Assembly: GCA_030247915.1 (NCBI GenBank)
Contig: JAPDRQ010000025.1
Coordinates: 62,001-126,000, forward strand
DNA length: 64,000 bases
Reading direction: 5' to 3'
Source: Neophaeococcomyces mojaviensis
Taxonomy: Eukaryota > Ascomycota > Eurotiomycetes > Chaetothyriales
Shown here: positions 53,247 to 63,227 of the stretch, in pieces
Position numbering within the stretch: the stretch's first letter is position 1
How the letters are laid out: every line of letters begins with the position of its first letter
The notes under the pieces: generated by a model
Told to the model about the DNA's origin: nothing
Database searches by the model: none
The model's input: only the letters and a program-made list of their open reading frames with translations
Program-made: the position numbers and the translations under genes

Positions 53247-55598
53247 ATGTCTGTCGCCGACATATTTGCGGATGCTCAAAAATCATCTATCAACCACAAG
53301 ACACTCACCAAGCGCCTGCGCAAGCTCGAAGCGAAACATGAATCGCAGCGGACGCGCTTCGAGGAACAAGTCAAACAATGCGTTGTACGCTCTCTGGAAG
53401 TCACCAAATCCGAGAAGGCCGGCGCCAATATTGTCAAGTTCCTCTGTGCATATTGTGCTGCAACACAGGGCGAAGAGCAGGAAAGTGAAGACGAAGAGAG
53501 CAACAACATTACCAATGTGCTTTTGCTCATGCTGCTTCCGTATATGAGCGCAAAAGACAAAGTGGTTCGATACAGAGCAACTCAGATTATATCGCAGCTT
53601 ATGGGCATTGTGCAAGAGATCGAAGATGATTTGTACCAGGCCATTCGACATGAGTTGATCAAGCGCATAAGAGACAGAGTGCCTGCGATCAGATTGGAAG
53701 CGGTATGTGCCTTAGGTCGACTTCTGGAAAATGAAATGGACGAAGAAGCCCAGGAGAAGGGGAATGACAGCGACGATGACACTATAATGTCGGACGAGGC
53801 AGAATCTACTGGCTTGTTAGCCAAGCTGTTGGATGTTCTTCAAAATGACACAAATGCCGACGTGCGAAAAGCCCTGCTTCTCAACCTTCCAATCGAGCCA
53901 AAGACATTACCATACCTGCTAGAGCGAGCACGAGATAAAGATGCACCAACGAGGCGAGCACTCTACGCTAAATTGATGCCAAACCTGGGCGACTTCCGTC
54001 ACCTGAGCCTAAGCATGCGGGAGAAGTTGCTGCGATGGGGTCTCCGGGACCGAGACGAAAGAGTAAGGAAAGCCGCCGTAAAGATGTTCAGCAGCCTCTG
54101 GATCGAACAGATCGCAAAGACCCTTCAACAAACAGACCCCGATGAGCAAGAAGAAAAGCCAACAAAGAAAAACATCGGCTTCTACGAATCTAGCATCCCT
54201 GCCCTTCTTGAACTCCTCGAACGAATCGATATTCTGAACTCCGGTCAAGACGACGGTATAGGCCTCGAAGCCATGCGTGAATTCTGGACTCTCCGTCCTG
54301 ACTACTTCAACGCCATGGAATTTAGGGATGAATTTTGGGGTGATCTGTCAGTCGAATCTGCATTTATGGCCCGCTCCTTCTACGACTACTGTGCCCAAGA
54401 CCCCGACGCCTTAGCCGAAGCAGAAGACAAAATGCCCGAAGTCACCCGCTTCGGCTTCCACCTCCAAAGATACCTCAACCAGGTCTTGGAAACCAGGCAA
54501 GCCTTTGAGAGCGGCGCGGAGATTGAAGAGGAAACCATAGCAGAACAAGAATTCATCGCGGAACAACTTCTTCACATCGCACATACACTAGACTACACCG
54601 ACGAGATCGGCAGACGGAAGATGTTCAGCTTGCTCCGTAACATGCTCTCCATAGCCGAGTTTCCAGAGGAAATGACCCGTCTTACAGTCGAAGCGCTCCG
54701 CCTAACATGTGCCTCCAACGCAGCAGGCGAGAAGGAGTTCATCGCAGTCGTCACAGAAGCCATCACAGAAGTTCACGACACGCTCAACGATGAAGACGCT
54801 GATCAAAACAACCGGGCGCACAGTCCTGACGATAACGAATCCTTCGTCTCCGCGCATAGCGAGCTCTCCTCTGCCTCTGACCACACAGCAACCGCTCACA
54901 ACTCCCGCTCCAAATCCTCGAAACACAAGCCTCACCTCACCCCTGAAGAACAAGAACGCCGCGCTCTCCGCGAACTCCTAACCAATCTGAAATGCCTCTC
55001 TATCGCGCACACCCTCCTCCAAAACATAACCACGGACACATCGAAATCCATGGCGCTCGAAACGCTGCTCAACGATCTCATCATCCCAAGCATTCGGTCG
55101 GAAGACACCCCGTTACGGGAGCGGGCAATTGAATGTCTCGGGTTAGCGTGTCTATTATCACCAAAGCTTGCAGAAGCCAACAGAGAACTGTTTACCTATT
55201 GCATGAAGAAAGGACACGACGAATTGAGAACATTATGTCTGAAAGTGTTATGTGACATGGCCGTGACATGGGAGCAACCAGGTGGTGACAGCAACCACCA
55301 AGACAGATGGGAAGAAGAAACAACTATCGACCTCGAGCCCTTCATGCTAGCATTCGGATACAGCCCCGAAATGCAGCAAGTCGCAACGACATGTATAGCG
55401 AAACTCATGATGTGCGGATTCTACAAGGGGAAAGACGGCAGTAACGTCGCGGCTTTTGACCAAGCCATCGAGGAAGCAGAACAAAGCGGCGCAAAGGGCT
55501 GGGAGTTGCTCGCCAAGGTCAAGGCTGCGATCGTTGCGGACACGGGTGCGGGCGGACAGAAGGAGGGAGGAGACGAGGAGAGGACGCGGCAGAGCTGA
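53247..55598 (+). CDS. YCG1: condensin subunit Ycg1/CAP-G (Cnd3), 783 aa, shorter than usual
   Basis: A HEAT-repeat subunit of condensin needed for mitotic chromosome compaction. The N-terminal hallmarks are present: SVADIFADAQKSSINHKTL, LEVTKSEKAGANIVKFLCAY, VRYRATQIISQLMGIV and VPAIRLEAVCALGRLLEN, with an acidic loop SDDDTIMSDEAES. The Cnd3 region appears too (LLQNITTDTSKSMALETL; ERAIECLGLACLLSP; LRTLCLKVLCDMAV). Yeast Ycg1 is about 1035 aa and CAP-G about 1015. Here the expected block after CIAKLMMCGF (with conserved FLPVYCHS-like residues) is missing; the frame instead goes to AFDQAIEEAEQSGAKGWELL and ends. Only 390 bp separate the stop from the next gene, so the missing part is not downstream. 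Single exon. Confidence 0.85.
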   Translation: MSVADIFADAQKSSINHKTLTKRLRKLEAKHESQRTRFEEQVKQCVVRSLEVTKSEKAGANIVKFLCAYCAATQGEEQESEDEESNNITNVLLLMLLPYMSAKDKVVRYRATQIISQLMGIVQEIEDDLYQAIRHELIKRIRDRVPAIRLEAVCALGRLLENEMDEEAQEKGNDSDDDTIMSDEAESTGLLAKLLDVLQNDTNADVRKALLLNLPIEPKTLPYLLERARDKDAPTRRALYAKLMPNLGDFRHLSLSMREKLLRWGLRDRDERVRKAAVKMFSSLWIEQIAKTLQQTDPDEQEEKPTKKNIGFYESSIPALLELLERIDILNSGQDDGIGLEAMREFWTLRPDYFNAMEFRDEFWGDLSVESAFMARSFYDYCAQDPDALAEAEDKMPEVTRFGFHLQRYLNQVLETRQAFESGAEIEEETIAEQEFIAEQLLHIAHTLDYTDEIGRRKMFSLLRNMLSIAEFPEEMTRLTVEALRLTCASNAAGEKEFIAVVTEAITEVHDTLNDEDADQNNRAHSPDDNESFVSAHSELSSASDHTATAHNSRSKSSKHKPHLTPEEQERRALRELLTNLKCLSIAHTLLQNITTDTSKSMALETLLNDLIIPSIRSEDTPLRERAIECLGLACLLSPKLAEANRELFTYCMKKGHDELRTLCLKVLCDMAVTWEQPGGDSNHQDRWEEETTIDLEPFMLAFGYSPEMQQVATTCIAKLMMCGFYKGKDGSNVAAFDQAIEEAEQSGAKGWELLAKVKAAIVADTGAGGQKEGGDEERTRQS

Positions 55599-55986
55599 GT
55601 TCCTTTTTGATTCGAGTACGCTTGGCTTAGTGGTGCATTAACAGGGTCGGGTCGAATTGAAGCGTTTTGGATGGGTCGGTGCATGATGTTACGATGATGA
55701 CTTGACTTGTCTTTCAAGTAATTTACTGGTTTTCTGACCATATCGGTTTTGTCTTTTGGTTGGAGTATGTATTGAGGTAAGCTAGCAAGCAGCTATCTTC
55801 ATGTGTTTGACATGAGCGACATGAATATTTCTCAAGTTAAGAAGGAGACGCAGGAAATGCCATTTGCGTTCGATTAAAAGTGTGTTCATCGATGTAGGCA
55901 GGCAGCGAGCTGGTCCTGTACTGGCTCTACTTCTGCGCTTTTTTATTTTGTCTTTCAAAGTTGTTACAGTCTTGCTCTTGTTTGGT
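55599..55986. other. intergenic region between convergent genes
   Basis: 388 bp between the stops of the condensin gene and SAP61. It holds no recognisable condensin sequence or other gene. Confidence 0.5.
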
Positions 55987-57549
55987 TTACAGAATGCCTT
56001 GCTTCTGCAAGTCTAGATAAATCCTCTCGGGCATGACGTTGCCTTCCCCGTCTTCCATCTGTACAATACTATCCTGTGCTTGGTCTTTTTCTCGGCGCTC
56101 CTTCTTGAGCTTCTCCCACAAAGTCACCGCGTCCTGTATGCCGGTGATTTCTCGGAACAGACTTAGTCCACCCATGCTCGCGTTTCCGGTGATGCCTAAG
56201 CATTTCAGACCGTAGATGTGGCGCTGCTCGGAGAAGTGCTTGTCGAACGCTCTTCTCCCCATGTACACAAAGTTGCCACAGATCTCGCAGGTGAATTCAA
56301 CTCCTAAACCGTGCAGTTTGTACAGCCAGTACGGGATGGGTTTGCCGTCCCATGCCAACGGCAGTTTCAGCGGATTGTAGATCCTCTCGCTAGTGTCGGA
56401 CTTCGCGTCATCGTCCGAGTCGGCATCGCGGTTGTTGGAGGCGAGCATGGCAGCATTGTCTTCGGCGAAAAGCGCGTCGAGTTCGGCTTGACGTTCGCGC
56501 TCTGTCATGCCTTGCTTGCGCTCGACGTTAACGCGGGTGTTGCTGCGTTCATTGGAGAGGAGGTCGGCAAGGGCGCGAATTCGGTGTTCATGGGAAGCTA
56601 TTAGTCTTTCCTTGAGATTGTTCGTTGGGACGGTTGCTGATTTGGATCCTGCGCCACTTGTGGATGTTGTATCTACGCCACTAGCTTTCCGAGCTTCGAC
56701 GTTGCGTTTGTGTTTTTTGCCGGGAAGATGAGCATTGTAGACATTTTGGTTGTTGAATTCCTTTTCACAGTCGGGACACCAGATGCCTGAGCCTGTGCCT
56801 TCTGTTGCTGGGCCGGAGGCGTCTGTCGTGTCGGTTTGTGATTGTGTTTCTTTCGTCCAGCCGGGGATTTTGCCGGCATTCCAGTCGCTTTCGAAGTCGC
56901 GGTCTATCTTCTTGAACTTTTCGGGGAGGTCGTCGAGAGGTCGAGTTCTCCGAACGAAGCCTTCGAGGTATGATGCTAGGTCGCCCACGTATTTGAGGTA
57001 TCTGTCGTTGACTTTGTTCTGGCGCTTGATTGGCATGCGCGGTGGCTCGAAGGCGTCGAAATTGTCTAGGTATTGCAGGTATGATAGCCGCTTTATATTG
57101 GGCAGGTTGAGGTAGTCCTCGTGCAGGGCGACCAAATCTAAGAAGCGGCCATTCGACTCTTCGCCGGTGAACATGTTGTTAATTTCGGAATTGGGTACCT
57201 CGCCATCGTCGGGCTTTCTGCGCTTGTATGCTCGCTCAAGGTTCTCGACTGGCTCGTTAGGATATCTTCTGTGAAAGTCCTTGATCTGCTCATACTGCTT
57301 GTAGAAGTCGTCGAAAGGATCTCCTGCAGATAAAGATTGTTTCTCTCTGGCTAGGGCGCCATCTCGATCGCGATATATATCTACTAATCGCTTCGATTGT
57401 TCTTGTATCCTCGTCAGGAAGCCATCGATCTGGTGATCGCGAGTTAATCGGTCTTTGATGTTTTTAGGTTCTTCGCCAACTCGTTCGGTGATGGCTTGCT
57501 CCAGTCGTTCTAAGTCTTCGTGGATGAATCGCTGGTCTTCGAGGAGCAT
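55987..57549 (-). CDS. SAP61: splicing factor 3a subunit 3 (SF3a60/Sap61/Prp9)
   Basis: A U2 snRNP component of the SF3a complex, acting in branch-site selection in the nucleus. The 520-aa protein starts MLLEDQRFIHEDLERLEQAI, the typical first helix. Next are DFHRRYPNEPVENLERAY and FTGEESNGRFLDLVALHEDY (SF3a60 core), and YLKYVGDLASYLEGF. The matrin-type zinc finger is at about 256-282 (WCPDCEKEFNNQNVYNAHLPG). A second C2H2-like finger lies near 418-440 (CEICGNFVYMGRRAFDKHF), followed by the DUF3449-like end with ALGI-type KCLGITGNASMGGLS. All expected parts are present in one exon. The ATG at 57549 is chosen from conservation. Confidence 0.95.
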   Translation of the reverse strand: MLLEDQRFIHEDLERLEQAITERVGEEPKNIKDRLTRDHQIDGFLTRIQEQSKRLVDIYRDRDGALAREKQSLSAGDPFDDFYKQYEQIKDFHRRYPNEPVENLERAYKRRKPDDGEVPNSEINNMFTGEESNGRFLDLVALHEDYLNLPNIKRLSYLQYLDNFDAFEPPRMPIKRQNKVNDRYLKYVGDLASYLEGFVRRTRPLDDLPEKFKKIDRDFESDWNAGKIPGWTKETQSQTDTTDASGPATEGTGSGIWCPDCEKEFNNQNVYNAHLPGKKHKRNVEARKASGVDTTSTSGAGSKSATVPTNNLKERLIASHEHRIRALADLLSNERSNTRVNVERKQGMTERERQAELDALFAEDNAAMLASNNRDADSDDDAKSDTSERIYNPLKLPLAWDGKPIPYWLYKLHGLGVEFTCEICGNFVYMGRRAFDKHFSEQRHIYGLKCLGITGNASMGGLSLFREITGIQDAVTLWEKLKKERREKDQAQDSIVQMEDGEGNVMPERIYLDLQKQGIL

Positions 57550-57980
57550 ATTGAAAGTATTGCGCGAGGTCTGTACGCAGATAAACTATGCGATGTGAAT
57601 AGTTGATATAAACTTCCTGTGACAGAAAATCGAATAGACATGGATTGCTACGGTGGTGCATAGTGCTGGATGATGCAATTTTTTAGCACGACGCCTAAGC
57701 TTGATCGTACCCTACACCCCCATGCCTGGGTATACGTTTAAGAGTCAGCCGTAAAGACATATATCCTTCGGTATAGGCGACGATGAAAGCAATTACAACC
57801 CATACTTGTACACTACATGGTGACTTCAACCAGTCGAGTTCACAAGAATAGCTACTACACAATTTGCAAAAAAAAAAAAGGCGCAACAAAATTGCCCTCA
57901 CAAGCTCACAAACTGCTGGAGCATGCTATGGGCTTCCAACCATTTTCGACCATCCCAGCTCCGTTACAATGCACCTAAGA
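57550..57980. other. intergenic region
   Basis: About 430 bp, containing an A-run near 57870. Presumably the SAP61 promoter and the terminator of the RA-PH gene. No further element was seen. Confidence 0.45.
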
Positions 57981-60620
57981 TCAGAACTCCCCAGTTTTCT
58001 CGGTAATTTCAATCCCCCTACTTCTATCAATGATTGGGCCATGCATGCCCTGCGAAATATCAAAACTCTCCACCTGCCTCAGTAAACTCCCATTCACAAA
58101 TTCACTTTTGGCACTCAGGTGCACTAATGGTTGTCCCGGCTTTGCCGCCGTACTCTTCTTCTTCGTGACACTTCTTCCCAACAACCCCGCCCCTGTAAAT
58201 GCATCACTCGTGTTCTCCGGCACGAACTCATCATTCACATTGAACTTCCTCGTACTCATTTTACGAGACAGGAGCCCTGCTCCAGTGAAGGCGTCGTTGG
58301 TGTCGACAGGGGTAGCAAGATTATCATTGGGGAATTTTTTGGTCGACAGTTTGCGGGAGAGGAGGCCTGTACCGGTGAATGCGTTGTCGGTGTTTTCAAA
58401 TATTGTAGCGCTCTCTTCGCTTTGGGCTTTTTTGACGCTAAAGTGCCGAGCTAGGAGACCTTTGCCGGTGAAACCTTCTTCGGTCCCACCCACGCCCGGA
58501 CCAACTACGATGTCCTCGTTCTTATTCTTAACGTCATCAAAGAGGACTCTCTGGGGGAAGGATGTCGGTGGTGTGTGTCGCTTCGTTGTAGGTCTTCGTT
58601 GTGGACTTGTTGAGTGCATATCGTGCATAGATCTGCTCCTACGGTGATCAGCGAGAGTCTTGCTTCGTTGAGGAGGACTTGTTATGTGAGCTGCTGCTGT
58701 GTTCGGAGTAGGCGCCGAACCCTCTCCATATTCAAAAGCATCGGCAGAGAAGTCGAGCAGCGGTTTGAACGTTCCAAGTTGGTAGGGGATGGAGTCTCTC
58801 GACTGCGCCGTGATTGATCGGAGTGGCGTATGTGCTTCAACGGGTGCATGTACAGCCGGTTGTGCTTTCGGTGCTGTCCCCTCGCCCTTGACATGAACAA
58901 GATACCAGCTTCGCCATGATTGAACGGCATTGTACCATCGGTCTGCCAACGCTTTGTCACTGGTAGAAAAGAAGTGTACGAAGTTCTCGGCGCTTTCGAA
59001 CATAATGGAGCGCTGCTGACTTTTAATGGCGAAGCAGATTTTCTTTGGCGGTCTCAGCTTTTTCATCTGTTTTCTGGTTGGCATGTAGACATCAAAATCA
59101 GAGAGATGAAACGCGTTCGAAGCATTCCCGTCGTTCTCCATCTTCGACACTGTTACTTGTCCATCTGATTTGAGGATCATCCAGTGCTTTTCCCACTTGC
59201 GCGGCTTTTGTGAGTGGTACATGTTGAGCATCGTCAGATTCGGCTGTTCTAAAGGAGCCTCTTTCTGCTCCAAACCCGTCGCTGCAACTTCAGACCCCGG
59301 CATAATCATGAGGTGATTTTGACTATCGCTGTCCCAGGAGTTCATCACATCCCGAATGTGTTCATACCGTCTAAGTGGCCGTTCTAACCCAAGCGGTCCG
59401 TATGTTTCCACCATAACGGACGTCCGAGGATCAATCGGCTGTGAAATTACCACGGAGGCAGAATTGAGGAGGTCCTTTACGGTCGTCGAGGGTGTGACTG
59501 GGAGTGTGATCTTGGACTTTTCGAACCTGACCTCGACTCTTCTCTCACCATAATTGACTGCTGACACTGGCGCGTCAACCGTCTTTGGAGGACCATCTGC
59601 AATTCTAGGCAGCGCATTGCCAGATTTAGGTGACCACACATGAGCTGTTGGGCTACCTGTCGGCCTCGAAGTCGTCGGCCGCCTCTCCTGTCTTCCACTG
59701 ACAGGTTGATCGTGGTACCTGGCTGTATGGGGCCTAGCATTGGATTCTGATTCAACTGCCTTGTCCTCGTGTCTGGGGCTGCGCTTATCTCGCCCTTCCC
59801 GTGACGGCTGCCGCGCAGGGTCCCGAACTGGCTGCAACACTTGCTTTGGCGTGGTCGTCTGAACTGCCGTTGCTGGAGGCGAGGTTTGATTCACTGCGCC
59901 AATCGTCCACTTCCTCGATCTTTGTGTCTTGCTCTGCTCTTCCCTTGATCTCGATATTGCCTCTGCTTCCGCTTCCGCCCGTTCCTTCTCAAGTTTCGCC
60001 TGAGCAGCAGCCCTGGCTTCAGCTCGCATCTTTCGTTCTTTCTCCGCTTGATGTTGTTGCTCCTTGAGACTTTGCAGTCGGTCGTATTCACCCTCAAGTA
60101 TCATTCGAGCTTCTTCTCTGGCTGCATCATACGACTTACGAAATGTGGGAGTTCTGTCTCGAGGCGCTGACGTGGTCTTGCTCCTTTGTCGAGCGCCCGA
60201 CGGCGCAGTGTGTTGAGACGGCTCAGCATGTCTATGGCGCTGTTCGACTGCTCGTGGTGATGTTTGCGCGCTGCGTTGTTCTACTCGTTGGAGTAAAGAG
60301 TTGGAAACGAACGTTGCTTCGGGCTCAGCCTCAGCCTCAGGAATCGGTTGAGGTTTCGCAGGTGGTGAGCGCGACTGCGGTTGGACTGTATACTGTAGGG
60401 TATTGTTCGTTGGTAGTGGAACATCATGAGTTCGAGGTTTAATCGTTCTTCGATAGCGGGAAGGTGCTCTGCTGATCTGACTTTGCTGGGTAGGTCCTTC
60501 CAGAGGTACTTCCGGCAGTGGTGGAGCGCTACTTTCCTCGTGCGAAATCGCTTTCCTCACTGACCGGTAACGAGAGAAGCGAGCGCTCTGCTTTGCTGAA
60601 GGTATGCTGTCTGCCTCCAT
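57981..60620 (-). CDS. RA-PH domain scaffold protein with C-terminal repeats (879 aa)
   Basis: A fungal protein with a RA-like (Ras-association/ubiquitin-type) domain followed by a PH domain, the arrangement of Grb7, RIAM and lamellipodin. The N-terminal half is disordered, Pro/Ser/Arg-rich, with a Glu/Arg coiled coil (EKERAEAEAEAISRSREEQ). RA is at about 350-440 (VEVRFEKSKITLPVTPSTTV; GLERPLRRYEHIRDVMNSW), and PH at about 465-580 (YHSQKPRKWEKHWMILKSDG; MFESAENFVHFFSTSDK; DRWYNAVQSWRSWYLV). The C-terminus holds four repeats of FTGxGLLxRxxSxKK near residues 715, 745, 776 and 805. A role in polarity or signalling at the membrane is inferred from the domains. Single exon, ATG at 60620. Confidence 0.82.
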   Translation of the reverse strand: MEADSIPSAKQSARFSRYRSVRKAISHEESSAPPLPEVPLEGPTQQSQISRAPSRYRRTIKPRTHDVPLPTNNTLQYTVQPQSRSPPAKPQPIPEAEAEPEATFVSNSLLQRVEQRSAQTSPRAVEQRHRHAEPSQHTAPSGARQRSKTTSAPRDRTPTFRKSYDAAREEARMILEGEYDRLQSLKEQQHQAEKERKMRAEARAAAQAKLEKERAEAEAEAISRSREEQSKTQRSRKWTIGAVNQTSPPATAVQTTTPKQVLQPVRDPARQPSREGRDKRSPRHEDKAVESESNARPHTARYHDQPVSGRQERRPTTSRPTGSPTAHVWSPKSGNALPRIADGPPKTVDAPVSAVNYGERRVEVRFEKSKITLPVTPSTTVKDLLNSASVVISQPIDPRTSVMVETYGPLGLERPLRRYEHIRDVMNSWDSDSQNHLMIMPGSEVAATGLEQKEAPLEQPNLTMLNMYHSQKPRKWEKHWMILKSDGQVTVSKMENDGNASNAFHLSDFDVYMPTRKQMKKLRPPKKICFAIKSQQRSIMFESAENFVHFFSTSDKALADRWYNAVQSWRSWYLVHVKGEGTAPKAQPAVHAPVEAHTPLRSITAQSRDSIPYQLGTFKPLLDFSADAFEYGEGSAPTPNTAAAHITSPPQRSKTLADHRRSRSMHDMHSTSPQRRPTTKRHTPPTSFPQRVLFDDVKNKNEDIVVGPGVGGTEEGFTGKGLLARHFSVKKAQSEESATIFENTDNAFTGTGLLSRKLSTKKFPNDNLATPVDTNDAFTGAGLLSRKMSTRKFNVNDEFVPENTSDAFTGAGLLGRSVTKKKSTAAKPGQPLVHLSAKSEFVNGSLLRQVESFDISQGMHGPIIDRSRGIEITEKTGEF
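58168..58476 (-). repeat. four FTGxGLL repeats, ~30-residue period, in the RA-PH protein
   Basis: The copies read FTGKGLLARHFSVKK, FTGTGLLSRKLSTKK, FTGAGLLSRKMSTRK and FTGAGLLGRSVTKKK. Spacing is about 90 bp each. Between copies are acidic or Asn/Asp-rich linkers. Confidence 0.9.
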
Positions 60621-61016
60621 GTCTGTATGCGAAGACCTGCGGCATCTGAACTGTTCGGAGAATTCCTGCCGGCATCTGTGGGAACATATTTACCTACTTA
60701 GACACTACGTGGTTGGTAAATGGTGGAGTGGTCAGGTGGAGGATGAATTGCGATTCCCCTCTAGAGTGTGGCCGCTAGTGGCGCGACGCTTCAGGGATGC
60801 CGCGAAAATTCGCGTTTTCGGCTCCTGAAACTCGCCGCTTCATGCAGGTACAGGCGACGCGAGAAACCTATTGGCACAAGCAAATTTCCCGATCATGGGA
60901 TCGTGCGACCACTAAGTCGTGTAAGTCGTGCTTTGTACAACATGCCACTCTAATTGCATGCCGTCTCTTCGGTCTCATGCATTGAAATTTCATTATACGT
61001 ATGAGCAGCAACGTCC
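60621..61016. other. intergenic region
   Basis: About 396 bp between the 5' end of the RA-PH gene and the 3' end of the EED gene. Nothing beyond presumed promoter and terminator was seen. Confidence 0.4.
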
Positions 61017-62630
61017 TTAGGTCCAACGATCGAGGAGAACCATCACTGCTGTGCCTTCTGATTCGCCCACCACCACGCACCACTTCCCGCAAAAACTCCA
61101 ATCTACTGCTCGAGTTGTGAACCACTTCCTCTCGGCTTTCAAGTCAGATATTTCATTCTTCTTATGCTCCTTAAGCAGTAAGTTGGGATCATGCAAGGGG
61201 AATCTTTTGCGATCTGGCCTGATTCCTTCACCGTTTGGAGGTCGAAGTTGGTCAGAGCTGAGACTTGTTGCTTCTGTCGATGGCTCACGCATGTCTGAAG
61301 GTGTGAATGCCGTCGAAGAGGCACGAGAAGAGCTCGGTGAAATGTCATCTTCAAAAGATGCGGCGCTTTTTATCTTTCTCCTTGCAATGCCCTTCTGCAT
61401 CTGGGCGTGCTTAGATAGTGCCTCTGGGTGATTTTCGCCTCCGTTGTGTCCCACAATGAACTGTTCCAGGTCCCAATGTCGTATTTGTGACGAGGTATTA
61501 CCTGCTGTGAGCACAGGGTGCAGTTCTGGAAAGAGCCGACTCGGCTGTAGCATTCCAAATCTTATGTAGAATGACTTCGAGTACGGACAATGAAACTCCA
61601 GATACCTGGTGTATGGTGCCACTTCTCTATATCTTGCGTCAATACCGTTGAAGACATCGTCGTCAATTGCAACTCTTGGCTTTCGCATAAACCCGTTCCG
61701 CGTCTCGAGGTGCTCCTGCGTCTTCGGTGCGGTGTCGCTCGTTGGCGGGGGTTGTGCAGAGTGGAAACCTGTCATGGCCCATAATACAATTTTGCCTTCC
61801 CGGTCTTGATTTCCGGCCGCCTTTGAGAGAATCAGGTCACCCCAGAACATGACCTTATCCACGTAGTCCGTGTGGATAGCTGATGTGATGAAATGCGGAT
61901 ATTGTATCACCCGTAGCTCGTCTGAGCTACGCTTTCGCTTCTCTTTACAGATCTCCTGCCAGAAACTCGAATCGGTACTTAAATCAGGAATGGTCCAGAC
62001 GCAAATCTTGTGGTCGAAACCACTGGAAACGATGTATCTCCCCGTATCGTGCCAATGGATTGACAGCAGACCTGCTTCGTGAGCAAGATTATGCCCGCAT
62101 AAGACTATGCACGTTGATTGCGTTTTGCTGCCGGCCCTTCGTAGATCCCAGATTCGGATACTGCCATCCATGGAGGCACTCGCAATGATCCACGGATACA
62201 GAGGATGTGTTGTTAGGTCGTTGATCACACCTAAGCCATGATAAGCTAATGTACTGAGAAGATCGCCTGAAAATGCTTCGATGATCTGTATGTGACCATT
62301 GTCACCAGCAACAGCAAGCAGCGGTTGTCCATCCTCCTGATCAAGCGAGCACCATGTGCAGGCGTTAAGCATATAGTCCTCACCAATTCTCCGACTTTCC
62401 CTCGCATGGGTTGCAAGAATTCTGAGTCCAGCATCTTCTTCATTGGTAACTTCGCAGATGAGAACTTCGAAGTGGCTGACTACTGCAAATACAGCTGGGT
62501 CATCTCTTGCTGTTAGGTAAGGAAAGAACCTGACATCCCAATAGGCGCCTTGACTGCCTCTAATCGTCGTGCGCAATCTTGGTAGTGTGAAGCTCTTTGG
62601 GTCAGAGGCAGTGGGCGTCATTTTAGGCAC
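61017..62630 (-). CDS. EED: Polycomb PRC2 subunit EED homologue
   Basis: EED is the WD40 subunit of Polycomb repressive complex 2; it reads H3K27me3 and stimulates the methyltransferase (Set-7/KMT6 in fungi). The 537-aa protein has seven WD-like blades. Diagnostic EED segments are PRLRTTIRGSQGAYWDVRFF (start), LLSTLAYHGLGVINDLTTHP, ASASMDGSIRIWDLR, GLLSIHWHDTGRYIVSSGFD and, most specific, VIQYPHFITSAIHTDYVDKV with FWGDLILSKAAGN. A long insert of about 100 Ser/Pro-rich residues before the last blade (SPSSSRASSTAFTPSDM) is unlike animal EED. The final blade is FTTRAVDWSFCGKWCVVV. Single exon. This implies facultative heterochromatin is present in this fungus. Confidence 0.9.
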   Translation of the reverse strand: MPKMTPTASDPKSFTLPRLRTTIRGSQGAYWDVRFFPYLTARDDPAVFAVVSHFEVLICEVTNEEDAGLRILATHARESRRIGEDYMLNACTWCSLDQEDGQPLLAVAGDNGHIQIIEAFSGDLLSTLAYHGLGVINDLTTHPLYPWIIASASMDGSIRIWDLRRAGSKTQSTCIVLCGHNLAHEAGLLSIHWHDTGRYIVSSGFDHKICVWTIPDLSTDSSFWQEICKEKRKRSSDELRVIQYPHFITSAIHTDYVDKVMFWGDLILSKAAGNQDREGKIVLWAMTGFHSAQPPPTSDTAPKTQEHLETRNGFMRKPRVAIDDDVFNGIDARYREVAPYTRYLEFHCPYSKSFYIRFGMLQPSRLFPELHPVLTAGNTSSQIRHWDLEQFIVGHNGGENHPEALSKHAQMQKGIARRKIKSAASFEDDISPSSSRASSTAFTPSDMREPSTEATSLSSDQLRPPNGEGIRPDRKRFPLHDPNLLLKEHKKNEISDLKAERKWFTTRAVDWSFCGKWCVVVGESEGTAVMVLLDRWT

Positions 62631-63227
62631 AGTGTGAAGACTTTCCTGCTTCGAGCAACGCCAACATTACTGTTGATGAAGATATTCTACCTGAGATCAG
62701 TGCCTCCACAAGGGACAAGGAATGCCTCGTCCGCCTCAATCACGCTACTTTAGTTTCGAAAAACAGGCCATGACTCAAAAAAACACATGAACATTGACGA
62801 AGGCAAGGGTTGATGCGCTTCAGACGAACGCGTAAACCTGGATATTTACCACCTCCAGAGATGCTGGTTCAATGCTCGGGTTACTCACGTGACCATGGTC
62901 TTCTACGGGACGCAAAGGAGTCAGGCAGGTGTTGTTTATATCACTGTTGTTCAAGCATTCACTCGTACCAGCATGTGACTATATGCTTGTGGCGCCAGTC
63001 TCAAACGCGATCGGCGCTGCGCTTTCGTATTTAATTTGAAGCTGATGAGGGACTTTATATACAACAACTACGCTGCTCATGTGGAGAAGAAAAAGTCACA
63101 CCATTTCGACCTCCACTCTCACTGAGTTTTTATTTGTTCAGGCGTGAATTTGTGCCTGGACGAAGTACCATGGCCTTCGCTCTTCATTCCTGTTCGTTAT
63201 AGATTTCTGCAACATAAGCACTCTATC
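62631..63227. promoter_or_regulatory. divergent promoter region of EED and fRMsr
   Basis: About 600 bp between the two divergent genes. A TATA-like TTTATATAC is near 63053-63061, about 170 bp before the fRMsr ATG, and an ACGCGT occurs at 62828-62833. No further element was seen. Confidence 0.4.
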
